From: Microbacterium aurugineum
GTDB taxonomy: Bacteria; Actinomycetota; Actinomycetes; Actinomycetales; Microbacteriaceae
Assembly: GCF_023101205.1 (NCBI RefSeq)
Contig: NZ_CP078078.1
Location: forward strand, 3,562,996 to 3,626,995
Length of the DNA: 64,000 bases
Direction of reading: 5' to 3'
Shown here: one piece after another, positions 36,087 through 43,703 of the stretch
Layout: every line of letters starts with the position of its first letter
Numbering within the stretch: position 1 is the stretch's first letter
Made by a program: the position numbers and the translations under genes
The notes under the pieces: model-generated
What the model saw: only the letters and a program-made list of their open reading frames with translations
Database searches by the model: none
What the model was told of the DNA's origin: nothing

Positions 36087-36126
36087 GAAGAGGCCCCACC
36101 GCCATGCGCAACGGTGGGGCCTCTTC
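36087..36126. terminator. Strong bidirectional hairpin between convergent transporter genes
   Basis: GAAGAGGCCCCACCG (36087-36101) and CGGTGGGGCCTCTTC (36112-36126) are perfect 15-bp arms around a 10-nt loop. It sits in the 320-bp gap between the permease operon and the convergent lipoprotein gene. The rest of the gap (about 35951-36086) holds only a weaker inverted repeat (TTGCTGCGGGA near 35975, TCCCGCAACC near 36030) and no plausible gene. Confidence 0.8.
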
Positions 36127-36144
36127 GTGTGACGGGTGCCGAAA

Positions 36145-36210
36145 GCTGTTCCCGTCGCGATATGTCACGCCAAACAGCGAAGTAGCGTGCGTTTTCGCGA
36201 CGGGAACAGC
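36145..36210. repeat. Long-spacer inverted repeat, 16-bp perfect arms
   Basis: GCTGTTCCCGTCGCGA (36145-36160) and TCGCGACGGGAACAGC (36195-36210) are perfectly complementary and separated by 34 bases. It ends 7 bases before the stop codon of the minus-strand lipoprotein gene. It may be a second terminator or a mobile palindromic element. The 3801-3861 hairpin has the same long-arm, about 35-nt-spacer design. Confidence 0.6.
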
Positions 36211-36217
36211 CTGTCGG

Positions 36218-37294
36218 TCACGGGTAGGGCAGTGTCGCCGGTCCTGCGTTGTCGAGGCCGAGGAGCTCCTGAGCCTTGAACAGGTACGCCAGTTGAGCGT
36301 CGTCGAAGTCGAGGGGCTCGAGCTTCTGCGTCTCGATGGTGGTGTCCCACGCCTCGCCGTCGAAGTACAGGTTCGGGCAGGCGAGGTGTCCGTCGAGGAT
36401 CCAGACGCTGTCCGACTCACGCAGCTCCGCGACGTCGAAGTCGTTGGCCTCGTAGATGTCCAACGCCTCCTCCGCGTTCTCGGGGAACTCGCCGGGCGCG
36501 GGAGCCGTCATGAAGTCGGTGCCCTTGAGCGTGGCGCGCAGGAACCGGACCAAGGTGTTCGGATTCTCCTGCGCCCACTGGGTGCCGGCGATCTGCACGT
36601 CGTTGGCCCAGTTGCGCAGCGATTCGACGACGATGTTCGCACCGTGTTCCTCGAGGGCGGCGCGATCATCGGCGTAGAAGGGCTGCAGCGAGATCTTGTC
36701 GTTGACGAAGAACTCCGTCCACGATTCCGATCCGGGGCCGGGGTAGACGACCTCGGTGTTGACGGACGAGACGTCCCAGCCCTCCTCCTTGAGCACCTGG
36801 GCTCGCTGGAACTCGGCCGGATCGCCGGGGGTGCCCGCCAGCACGATGGAGGTGCCGTCGAGGTCCTCGACGCTCTCGATGTCGGACTGCACCGCGAAGT
36901 CGAAGTTCTGCCGGCAGTAGTGCCCGGAGACCAGGTCGATCTCGACGCCGCCGCGGATGGCGTCGATCACGGTGCCGGTGGATTCGACGCCGATGTCGGC
37001 ACTGCCGCTGGCGACGGCGGCGGTGACGTTGTCGGCGGTGATGACCTCGACGGTGAGGCCCTCCTCCTCGTAGTAGCCGAGATCCGTCGCGAGGACGTAC
37101 ATCGAGTACATCGTGACGTCGGGGAAGGGGATCGCCACCGTGATGTCGGTGTCTTCGGCGGCTCCGGGTTCACCGTCGCCGAGCTCGACGGGTTCTTCCG
37201 GTGTCGGCGTCGGCGAGGCGCAGGCGGCGAGCAGCATCAGTGCTGCTGTGCCGCCGACCACGGCGAGGCCGAGTCTGTTTCGTGTCGTGCGCAT
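36218..37294 (-). CDS. ABC substrate-binding lipoprotein (NMT1/SsuA-like)
   Basis: This 358-aa lipoprotein has signal peptide MRTTRNRLGLAVVGGTAALM with lipobox LAAC, then a Thr/Pro/Glu linker. The mature domain resembles SsuA/ThiY-type binding proteins (ITVAIPFPDVTMYSMYVLAT, YYEEEGLTVEVITADNVTAAVASG, GSADIGVESTGTVIDAI). It is convergent to the SsuBC-type genes at 33410-35897 and is their likely partner. ATG 37292-37294 follows GGAGAG. Two GntR-type operators lie in its upstream region, shared with the divergent dehydrogenase gene. Confidence 0.86.
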   Translation of the reverse strand: MRTTRNRLGLAVVGGTAALMLLAACASPTPTPEEPVELGDGEPGAAEDTDITVAIPFPDVTMYSMYVLATDLGYYEEEGLTVEVITADNVTAAVASGSADIGVESTGTVIDAIRGGVEIDLVSGHYCRQNFDFAVQSDIESVEDLDGTSIVLAGTPGDPAEFQRAQVLKEEGWDVSSVNTEVVYPGPGSESWTEFFVNDKISLQPFYADDRAALEEHGANIVVESLRNWANDVQIAGTQWAQENPNTLVRFLRATLKGTDFMTAPAPGEFPENAEEALDIYEANDFDVAELRESDSVWILDGHLACPNLYFDGEAWDTTIETQKLEPLDFDDAQLAYLFKAQELLGLDNAGPATLPYP

Positions 37295-37353
37295 GACTCT
37301 CCATTCGGGCAAGTGCGTGCGACTCCTCCGTGGAGTGGGGCGCCTCACGCGGA

Positions 37354-37376
37354 TTTTGGGATACGGTATCCAATTT
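37354..37376 (-). promoter_or_regulatory. GntR operator site 5
   Basis: TTTTGGGATACGGTATCCAATTT contains GGGAT-ACGGT-ATCCA (37358-37372), one base from the TGGAT-N5-ATCCA consensus, with extended A/T flanks. It lies 60 bases upstream of the lipoprotein start. Confidence 0.65.
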
Positions 37377-37443
37377 GGGTTCCGGTGTCCATCGTTTGGG
37401 GGATATCGTGCTCGAACAGGGTCTAGACGTCCGAGATGAAAAT

Positions 37444-37458
37444 TGGATACAGTATCCG
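37444..37458 (+). promoter_or_regulatory. GntR operator site 6
   Basis: TGGATACAGTATCCG (37444-37458) has one mismatch to TGGAT-N5-ATCCA and the core GGATACNGTATCC shared with site 5. It lies 29 bases before ATG 37488, so the dehydrogenase starts at 37488 rather than at the TTG of 37443, which is inside this site. Confidence 0.65.
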
Positions 37459-37487
37459 AAACAGATTCCCGCGATGAAGAGGTGAAG

Positions 37488-38492
37488 ATGCGAGCCGCTG
37501 TGCTGAGCCGCCATGATCTGGACGGTCTGACCGTCGCGGAGACGGCTGTGCCGACGCCCGGCACCGGCGAAGTGCTCGTGCGCGTCGACACCGTCGGGGT
37601 GAATCAGCTGGACCTCAACGTCATCGCCGGCACCGGGCCGGGCGCGCAGGCGCAGCTGCCCCGCATCCTCGGGATCGATCCTGCCGGCGAGATCGTCGCA
37701 GTCGGAGCGGGTGTCGATCCGGAGCGCGTCGGCCAGGCCGTCGTGGTCAAGCCCAACATCGCCTGCGGCGTCTGTGCGCACTGCCAGGCGGGCGACGAGG
37801 CCGACTGCCCGCGTCAGACCGTCGTCGGCGTGCATCGCGACGGGGGAGCAGCGGAGTTCGTCGTCACCCCCGCGCGCAACGCGATGGACCGTCGGGGCCT
37901 CGACGCTGCGCAGGCGACCGCCGTCGTCCACAGCGCGTCCATCGTGATCAACGCCGTCCGCACCGTCGCACTCACGGCAGGCGAGCGGGTGCTCATCACG
38001 GGTGCCGGTGGGACACTCGGCCGCGCGGCGGTCGCGATCGCCCTCGCTCGCGGCGCAGACGTCGTCGCCGCGTCTCGTCGAGCCCTCACGGCGCTCGGCG
38101 AGGAGCAGATCATCCAGGCTCCGGATGCTGCGGCTCTGGGCTCTGCGGTCAGCGGAGGAGAGGGCTTCGACGTCGTCCTCGACGTGTCCGGGCACGCTCC
38201 GACGTTGAGAGCCGGGATCTCGGCCCTGCGGTGGGGAGGCAGAGCCGTGTTCTGCGCCGCCTCCGTCGACAGCGATCTGCGCATCGACGCTCGCGACTTC
38301 TACCTGCGCCGCAAGCGGCTGGCCGGCGTGGCCAGTGCCCGCTACGACGACGTGGCTGAGGCGCTCGCACTCGCGGCTGCCGGTGCGCTGCCCTCGCTCG
38401 TCGGCAGCCGCTACGCGTTCGACGACGTCGCCACGGCGTATCGCGACTTTCCCCGCAAGGGCGAGGGGAAGGTCATCGTCGATGTGCGATGA
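37488..38492 (+). CDS. Zinc-type alcohol dehydrogenase family protein (MDR)
   Basis: This 334-aa medium-chain dehydrogenase/reductase has a GroES-like N-domain (MRAAVLSRHDLDGLTVAET), structural-zinc cysteines in NIACGVCAHCQAGDEADCPR and a Rossmann motif VLITGAGGTLGRAAVAIALARG. The usual catalytic-zinc Cys/His pair near residue 40 reads GVNQLDLN, so the catalytic zinc is likely absent while the structural one is kept, as in quinone-reductase-like members. It may reduce or oxidise a pathway carbonyl. First of a five-gene plus-strand run. Confidence 0.82.
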   Translation: MRAAVLSRHDLDGLTVAETAVPTPGTGEVLVRVDTVGVNQLDLNVIAGTGPGAQAQLPRILGIDPAGEIVAVGAGVDPERVGQAVVVKPNIACGVCAHCQAGDEADCPRQTVVGVHRDGGAAEFVVTPARNAMDRRGLDAAQATAVVHSASIVINAVRTVALTAGERVLITGAGGTLGRAAVAIALARGADVVAASRRALTALGEEQIIQAPDAAALGSAVSGGEGFDVVLDVSGHAPTLRAGISALRWGGRAVFCAASVDSDLRIDARDFYLRRKRLAGVASARYDDVAEALALAAAGALPSLVGSRYAFDDVATAYRDFPRKGEGKVIVDVR

Positions 38493-38525
38493 CCGCCCTC
38501 GGTATCGAAGAGGAGACCAGACGTG

Positions 38526-39722
38526 ATGAGCACTGCACTGCCGGGCGCCGGAGCGCTGGCCGGGATCCGCGTGATCGAACTCGGTCAGTACATCTCGGGT
38601 CCGTTCGCGGCGAAGCTGTTGGCCGACCTCGGTGCCGACGTGGTCAAGGTCGAATCGCCCGAGGGCGACCCCATGCGCCGATGGGAGGGGCGGGCGACGA
38701 TGAGCCCGCAGTTCGCTGCGTACAACCGGGGCAAGCGAGGGGTCGTGCTCGACCTGAAGAGCGCTGAGGGCCTCGCCGCGCTGTTCGCCCTGGTCGATGA
38801 CGCGGACATCGTGCTCGACAACTTCCGTCCGGGTGTCGCCGCACGGCTCGGATTCGGTCCGGAGGACCTGCACGCCCGCAACCCGCGGATCATCTCGTGT
38901 TCCATCACCGGTTTCGGTCCCACCGGCCCTGCCGCGAAGCGTCCCGCTTACGACACCGTGATCTCCGCCACCGGCGGCATGTACAGCCAGGTCGTCCCCG
39001 CGTCCACGATCCGCCCGCTCGGTCCGGCGTTCTCCGATCTGCTCTCCGGGATGTCGGCCGTGCAGGCGGTGCTCGCCGCACTGCACGCTCGCGATGTGAG
39101 CGGGGTCGGGGAGCATGTCGAGGTGACGATGGTCGGCGCACTGCTGGACTTCCTCACCGAGTCGGCGTCGGCATTCCTCGAGACGGGGCAGGTCTCCTCG
39201 CCCGATTCGCGGCCGCGTCGGGCGCAGGCCTACGCGTGCCGGGGGTCAGACGACAAGGCCTTCGTGATCCACATGTCGGTGCCGGAGAAGTTCTGGACCG
39301 GGCTGCTCGACGTGCTGGAGCGGCCCGACCTCGCCGAGGATCCGCGCTTCTCGACCCGTGAGGGGCGTGTGCGCAACTACGACGAGCTGGACGCGGTGCT
39401 CAAGGAGATCGCGGCGGCCCGTCCCCGCCAGTACTGGCTCGACCGGCTCGCCGCGCACGACATCCCGCATGGGCCGCTGAACACGATGGGTGATCTGTTC
39501 GATGACCCGCAGATCGCGAGCATGGGGCTGGTCGAGGAGATCGACGGGCCGGACGGCGCACTGCGCGTGCCGGCCCCCAGCATCCGCTTCCAGCGTTCCG
39601 GTCGGCCGGAGCTGCGCTATGCACCCGCACTCGGGGCCGACACCGAAGCGTTGACCGGGCTGCGGTCCGGATCCCTGGCCACCGACTCCGAACCCGCACC
39701 CGCGAAGGAAGGGGCTGCCTGA
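38526..39722 (+). CDS. CaiB/BaiF family CoA-transferase
   Basis: This 398-aa family III CoA-transferase moves CoA between acids. Typical motifs are GIRVIELGQYISGPFAAKLL, LGADVVKVESPEGDP, YNRGKRGVVLDLKS, VLVDNFRPG-like IVLDNFRPGVAARLG (catalytic Asp region) and ISCSITGFGPTGPAAKRPAYD. ATG 38526 overlaps a GTG two codons earlier. It overlaps the following amidohydrolase gene by one base. The acyl substrate is unknown. Confidence 0.85.
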   Translation: MSTALPGAGALAGIRVIELGQYISGPFAAKLLADLGADVVKVESPEGDPMRRWEGRATMSPQFAAYNRGKRGVVLDLKSAEGLAALFALVDDADIVLDNFRPGVAARLGFGPEDLHARNPRIISCSITGFGPTGPAAKRPAYDTVISATGGMYSQVVPASTIRPLGPAFSDLLSGMSAVQAVLAALHARDVSGVGEHVEVTMVGALLDFLTESASAFLETGQVSSPDSRPRRAQAYACRGSDDKAFVIHMSVPEKFWTGLLDVLERPDLAEDPRFSTREGRVRNYDELDAVLKEIAAARPRQYWLDRLAAHDIPHGPLNTMGDLFDDPQIASMGLVEEIDGPDGALRVPAPSIRFQRSGRPELRYAPALGADTEALTGLRSGSLATDSEPAPAKEGAA

Positions 39723-40585
39723 TGCCCGGCATCGACGACCTCGTCGCGATCGACGTTCACACCCACCCGCAGACCGAGGAGTTCATCGCGGCGATGGGCC
39801 GGAGGCACTCCCAGATGGCCGCCCACTTCGGGCGCGAGCGGCCGGTCGTGTCCTTCGCCGAGCAGGCGGATCAGTATCGCGAACGCAAGATGATGGCCGT
39901 CATCGTGAACTCCGACTCGGAGACCACGAGCGGGATCAAGGGTGCGCCGAACGATCTCCTCGGAAAGGCGCAGCAGGACCACCCCGACGTCTTCCTCGCC
40001 TTCGCCGGCATCGACCCGTGGAAGGGCGAGGCCGCGGTCGCCGAGATCCGACGGATGCACGACGAGTACGGCATCAAGGGCGTCGGCGAGCTCAATCCGT
40101 CCCGGCAGAAGTTCCTCGCCAACGATCGGCGCTTCTTCCCGATCTGGGAGACCTGCGCCGAACTCGGACTCGTGGTGATGTTCCACTCCGGCTTCCCCGG
40201 CGCCGGCGCGGGCACCCCGGGCGGTGGCGGCTACCGGCTCGAGAACGCCCGCCCCGTGCCGTACATCGACGACGTGGCTGCCGAGTTCCCCGAACTGAAC
40301 ATCATCAGCGCCCACCCGGCCTGGCCGTGGCACCTCGAGAACCTCGCGATGGTCTGGCACAAGTCGAACGTGTACCTCGATCTGTCCGGCTGGGCGCCGA
40401 AGTATCTGCCGCCGGAAGTGGTCCGCTACGCCGACTCGCTGATCTCCGACCGTGTCCTCTTCGGGTCGGACTGGCCCGTGATGACCGCGGATCGGTGGAT
40501 GACCGAGTTCGACGCGCTCGGACTGAAAGAGGAGTCGCGCCGGAAGATCCTGCTCGACAACGCACGGAAGCTGTTCCGACTGTGA
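39722..40585 (+). CDS. Amidohydrolase family protein (amidohydrolase_2; decarboxylase/hydratase-like)
   Basis: This 287-aa TIM-barrel protein of the ACMSD/LigJ/LigI-like amidohydrolase_2 group has ligands in AIDVHTHPQ, MFHSGFPG, ISAHPAWPWHLEN and LFGSDWPVM. Members decarboxylate, hydrate or hydrolyse ring-cleavage products or hydroxylated aromatic acids. It sits directly before a LigB/LigA-like dioxygenase pair, so it may form the substrate of that enzyme or process its product. Precise reaction unresolved. Confidence 0.8.
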   Translation: MPGIDDLVAIDVHTHPQTEEFIAAMGRRHSQMAAHFGRERPVVSFAEQADQYRERKMMAVIVNSDSETTSGIKGAPNDLLGKAQQDHPDVFLAFAGIDPWKGEAAVAEIRRMHDEYGIKGVGELNPSRQKFLANDRRFFPIWETCAELGLVVMFHSGFPGAGAGTPGGGGYRLENARPVPYIDDVAAEFPELNIISAHPAWPWHLENLAMVWHKSNVYLDLSGWAPKYLPPEVVRYADSLISDRVLFGSDWPVMTADRWMTEFDALGLKEESRRKILLDNARKLFRL

Positions 40586-40606
40586 GCACCTGGGAAGGAG
40601 CCGATC

Positions 40607-41449
40607 GTGGCTGAACTCGTCATGGCCGCCGCGACCCCGCACAACCCGTTGCTGTGGCGGGCGATGCGCGAGCCGATGCCCGATGATCTGGTCGCGGTCG
40701 AGGCGAACTTCCGGCGCATCCGCGAGGCCATCGCCGATGCCGGAGTCGACACGCTCATCGTGCTCGGCACCGATCACGTGCGCCAGTTCTTCTCCGACAA
40801 CTCGCCTGCGTTCATCGTCGGCCGGGCTGCGTCGTACCACGGGACCTACGAGAACGAGGTGCGCACCTTCGGCATGGAGTACGCCGAGCTGACCGGCAGC
40901 CCCGAGCTGGCGACGCAGATCACCGGCCGCGAGGTGCTGCCCGAGACGATCGACTTCTCGGTGTCGCACGAGTGGCGCCTCGACCACAGCTTCGTGCTCC
41001 CGTTGCAGTACGTGCGGCCCGAGCTCGACCTGCCGATCGTGCCGATCCATGCGAACTCGATCCTGCCGCCGTTGCCGACCGCCGCGCGCTTCGCCGCTCT
41101 CGGGCACTACCTGCGCACCGCGGTGGAGTCGTGGGACAACGATGCGAGGGTGGGGCTGCTCACCTCGGGGCACATGGCCACAGACGTCGGGGGACCGCGC
41201 ACGTTCAACGGCTCCCCCGATCCCGAGTTCGATGCCGAGGCCGTCGCCTGGATGCGTGACGGCGACCTCGAAGGAGCGATCGCCGGGTGCCGCTTCGACC
41301 GGATCATGGCAGCGGGCAACGTCACCTACCAGTACGTGAACATCGTCGCCGCGCTCGCCGCGATGCAGGGTCGACCGGCGGAGCTCGCCGAGGCCACGAC
41401 CTCGCGCTTCGCTTCCAGTCCTTTCTTCCTCTGGGGGGCCGCGTCGTGA
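40607..41449 (+). CDS. Extradiol ring-cleavage dioxygenase, LigB-type catalytic subunit
   Basis: This 280-aa class III extradiol dioxygenase uses Fe(II) to cleave a catechol-like or hydroxylated N-heteroaromatic ring. Metal and catalytic His candidates are H12 (ATPHNPLLW), H57 (LGTDHVRQFFSDN), H in DFSVSHEWRLDHSFVLPLQY and H in LTSGHMATDVGGP. The start is GTG 40607 with GGAAGGAG upstream. It overlaps the small subunit gene as GTGA. Length and subunit pairing resemble protocatechuate 4,5-dioxygenase. Confidence 0.86.
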   Translation: MAELVMAAATPHNPLLWRAMREPMPDDLVAVEANFRRIREAIADAGVDTLIVLGTDHVRQFFSDNSPAFIVGRAASYHGTYENEVRTFGMEYAELTGSPELATQITGREVLPETIDFSVSHEWRLDHSFVLPLQYVRPELDLPIVPIHANSILPPLPTAARFAALGHYLRTAVESWDNDARVGLLTSGHMATDVGGPRTFNGSPDPEFDAEAVAWMRDGDLEGAIAGCRFDRIMAAGNVTYQYVNIVAALAAMQGRPAELAEATTSRFASSPFFLWGAAS

Positions 41450-41793
41450 GCCGATACATGATGAACAAGTTCATCCGCGCCGTCGAGATGAGCACCGCGA
41501 ACGTGAACGCGTACGTGGCTGACACCGAGGGCTTCGTCGATCGTTGGCTCGCCGGAGGAGCGGGTACGGACGCCGTCGCCGACGACCGGGTGCTGACCCC
41601 GGAGGAGCGTGTCGCCTTCGTGAACCGTGACTACGGTGCGCTCTACGGCTTGGGCGCGCATCCGTATCTGCTCTGGCACTTCACGGAGGCGGTCTACGAG
41701 CACGAGTACACCGAGGGGTTCGGATGGCGTGACCTCGTGGAGCGGTATCGCGCGGCGATCATCCCGTACGGCGAGGTCGACGACATCCCCTGA
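41446..41793 (+). CDS. LigA-like small subunit of the extradiol dioxygenase
   Basis: This 115-aa all-helical protein resembles LigA-type alpha subunits, with the hallmark segment VNRDYGALYGLGAHPYLLWHF that forms the lid of the LigB active site. The start is GTG 41446 overlapping the LigB stop; ATG 41458 is the alternative. In LigAB enzymes this subunit shapes substrate specificity. Last gene of the run. Confidence 0.84.
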   Translation: MSRYMMNKFIRAVEMSTANVNAYVADTEGFVDRWLAGGAGTDAVADDRVLTPEERVAFVNRDYGALYGLGAHPYLLWHFTEAVYEHEYTEGFGWRDLVERYRAAIIPYGEVDDIP

Positions 41794-41830
41794 CGTCGCC
41801 CCGCGCTGCCTCCTCGCCGGTTGGCGGTGC

Positions 41831-41906
41831 ACCTGTCGGGAGAATCCGTCCGGAGGCGGCGTTCGAGGCTACTTTCTCCTTGCATCTGCCCAGGCTCCCG
41901 ACAAGT
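41831..41906. repeat. Long-spacer inverted repeat after the dioxygenase genes
   Basis: ACCTGTCGGGAG (41831-41842) and CTCCCGACAAGT (41895-41906) pair over 12 bp with one G-U pair, separated by 52 bases. It lies in the 314-bp gap between the dioxygenase genes and the convergent secreted-protein gene; apart from this and the next hairpin the gap contains nothing recognisable. Confidence 0.4.
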
Positions 41907-41934
41907 GGACCTCGGATGCTTTGCGCGGGCGCGA

Positions 41935-41970
41935 CGGATGCCCCGTGGTGGGATTTCCACGGGGCATCCG
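41935..41970. terminator. Bidirectional terminator
   Basis: CGGATGCCCCGTGG (41935-41948) and CCACGGGGCATCCG (41957-41970) are perfect 14-bp arms around TGGGATTT. It separates the plus-strand dioxygenase genes from the minus-strand secreted-protein genes. Confidence 0.85.
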
Positions 41971-42107
41971 CCCATTCTGCGCCGGCGTCGGGCGACGGGG
42001 AGCTGGGGGCTACGAACCCGTCGCAATGGGGTGGGTGATGACGCGTCGGCGCACCGGTGGTGCGGGGTCTCCTCCCCCGAGGACAGCCGCACCGCCGGCG
42101 TCTCTCC

Positions 42108-43598
42108 TTACGCCGACGCTCCGCGACGTCGCAGAAGGACCGCACCTCCGAGGGCGAGCAGGATCATGGCGAGGACGATCAGTCCTGCCGGTGAGCCCCC
42201 GCCCGTCATCGCGAGCCCCGTCGACTGGCCGGTCCACGCCGCGCCCGAAGCGGTGGCGGAACCGGTCGAAGTGCCGGGGTCCGTTCCGGGGTCCGTTCCG
42301 GGGTCGGTTCCCGGGTCGGTGCCGGGGTCGGTTCCCGGGTCGGTACCGGGGTCCGTGCCCGGGTCCGTCACCGTGGCCTCGCCGAGCACCGAGATGGCGT
42401 TGCCGCCGAGCGTGATCGGCAGGCTGATCGGCAGTGCCAGTTGGGTGCCGCCGAGGAGGCCGCCGAGACCGCTGGTGGTGATGCCGCCGGTGGTCGGGGT
42501 GGCCGGTGCGGAGGTGTTCCCGCCGGTGCCGGTGACGGTCGCGTCATCGAGCAGCGAGATCGCGTTGCCGGTCACGCCCACGGGGGCGGTGACGGGTGCG
42601 GTGATCTGGGTGCCGCCGAGGATGCCGTCGGAACCACTGGTGGTGTTCCCGCCGGTGGCCGGAGTGACCGGTGCTGCGGCTCCCTGCGTGCCCGTGCCGG
42701 TGCTGGCGCTGTCGCCGAGGAGGGAGATCGCGTTCCCCGACACCGTGATCGGTGCCGTGACGGGGGCGGTGACCTGTGTGCCGCTGCCGATGCCGTCCTC
42801 GCCGGAGGTGGCTGCGTCGGTGGGGGTGGCGGGTGCCGGTGCTGCGGCTCCCTGCGTGCCTGTACCGGTGCTGGCGCTGTCGCCGAGCAGGGAGATCGCG
42901 TTCCCCGACACCGTGATCGGTGCCGTGACGGGGGCGACGACCTGTGTGCCGCTGCCGATGCCGTCCTCGCCGGAGGTGGCTGCGTCGGCGGGGGTGGCGG
43001 GTGCCGGTGCTGCGGCTCCCTGCGTGCCTGTACCGGTGCTGGCGCTGTCGCCGAGCAGGGAGATCGCGTTCCCCGTGACGGTGATCGGTGCGTTGACCGC
43101 GAGGAGCGCCTGCGTGCCCGAGAGCACGCCGTCCACGCCGTTCGTGGTCACGAGAGGCGCCTCGGCCGGTGTCCCGGACTGGGGAGCCGGGGTCTGGGGA
43201 GCCGCGGCCGGGGCGCTGGTCGAGGCGCTGTCGTCGACCAGACTCACCGCGTTGTTCGACACGGTGACGGGAAGGTTCACGGTCACCACGGCCTGGGTGC
43301 CGGATGCCGTGCCGTCCGACCCGCTGGTGACGGGTGCCGGTGCGGGTGCGGGTGCCGGTGCAGGGGCGGGTGCCGGTGCGGGCGCGGGTGCCGGTGCGGA
43401 GACGACAGTGTCGCCCAGCACCGAGATCGCGTTGCCGACGACCGTGATCGGGGCGGTGATCGCTGTCTCCGCCTGGGTGCCCGAGAGCAACCCGTCCTCT
43501 CCGGTCGTCTCGGCCGCATTGGCGGCCGTCGCACCGAGGAGCGTGATGCCCCCGGCGATGAGCGTGCCCCAGAGGGCCCGCTTGATGTACGTGCGCAT
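42108..43598 (-). CDS. Repetitive secreted cell-wall protein with NAISxLGD repeats and LAMTG sorting signal
   Basis: This 496-aa protein has a signal peptide (MRTYIKRALWGTLIAGGITL...ANAAE), then repeated units of about 56 aa containing the motif (P)ITVxGNAIS(V/L)LGD(S/T) and a GEDGIGSGTQ-like turn. The GNAISV(V/I)GD core recalls chaplin-type and other actinobacterial surface repeats. An (AP)n stretch lies near residue 75, an eight-fold Thr-Asp-Pro-Gly linker lies near the end, and the C-terminus is LAMTGGG, a hydrophobic helix and RRRGASA: a LAxTG sortase signal. ATG 43596-43598 follows AGGAGA. Function is probably structural, at the cell surface. Confidence 0.75.
   Translation of the reverse strand: MRTYIKRALWGTLIAGGITLLGATAANAAETTGEDGLLSGTQAETAITAPITVVGNAISVLGDTVVSAPAPAPAPAPAPAPAPAPAPAPVTSGSDGTASGTQAVVTVNLPVTVSNNAVSLVDDSASTSAPAAAPQTPAPQSGTPAEAPLVTTNGVDGVLSGTQALLAVNAPITVTGNAISLLGDSASTGTGTQGAAAPAPATPADAATSGEDGIGSGTQVVAPVTAPITVSGNAISLLGDSASTGTGTQGAAAPAPATPTDAATSGEDGIGSGTQVTAPVTAPITVSGNAISLLGDSASTGTGTQGAAAPVTPATGGNTTSGSDGILGGTQITAPVTAPVGVTGNAISLLDDATVTGTGGNTSAPATPTTGGITTSGLGGLLGGTQLALPISLPITLGGNAISVLGEATVTDPGTDPGTDPGTDPGTDPGTDPGTDPGTDPGTSTGSATASGAAWTGQSTGLAMTGGGSPAGLIVLAMILLALGGAVLLRRRGASA
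42274..42370 (-). repeat. 12-bp tandem repeats encoding Thr-Asp-Pro-Gly
   Basis: About eight copies of a 12-bp unit (GGGTCSGTNCC on the plus strand) encode (TDPG)n on the minus strand. It is the wall-spanning linker between the surface repeats and the sorting signal; length variation between strains is likely. Confidence 0.8.
42673..43080 (-). repeat. 168-bp tandem repeats within the secreted protein
   Basis: Near-identical units begin at 42673, 42841 and 43009, a period of 168 bp (56 codons). Each encodes the NAISLLGDSASTGTGTQGAA-type segment. The near identity at DNA level suggests recent duplication or gene conversion. Confidence 0.75.
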
Positions 43599-43703
43599 GA
43601 TCGTTCTCCTGACTGATGATGGGATCGTCTGATGGGTGCGCGCGATCGACGTGCGCGCGCAGCACGGCATCTGTCGTCCCCGAAGGAACGACGTGACGGT
43701 CCG

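Noticed and set aside
37170..39116. Minus-strand 648-codon frame spanning the dehydrogenase and CoA-transferase genes.
   Set aside because: It crosses several real genes and an operator and contains no family motif.
42274..43403. Short tandem repeats in the 42-kb secreted gene considered as a CRISPR-like or VNTR regulatory array.
   Set aside because: The repeats are in frame, encode TDPG, AP and NAISLLGD units, and have no unique spacers.
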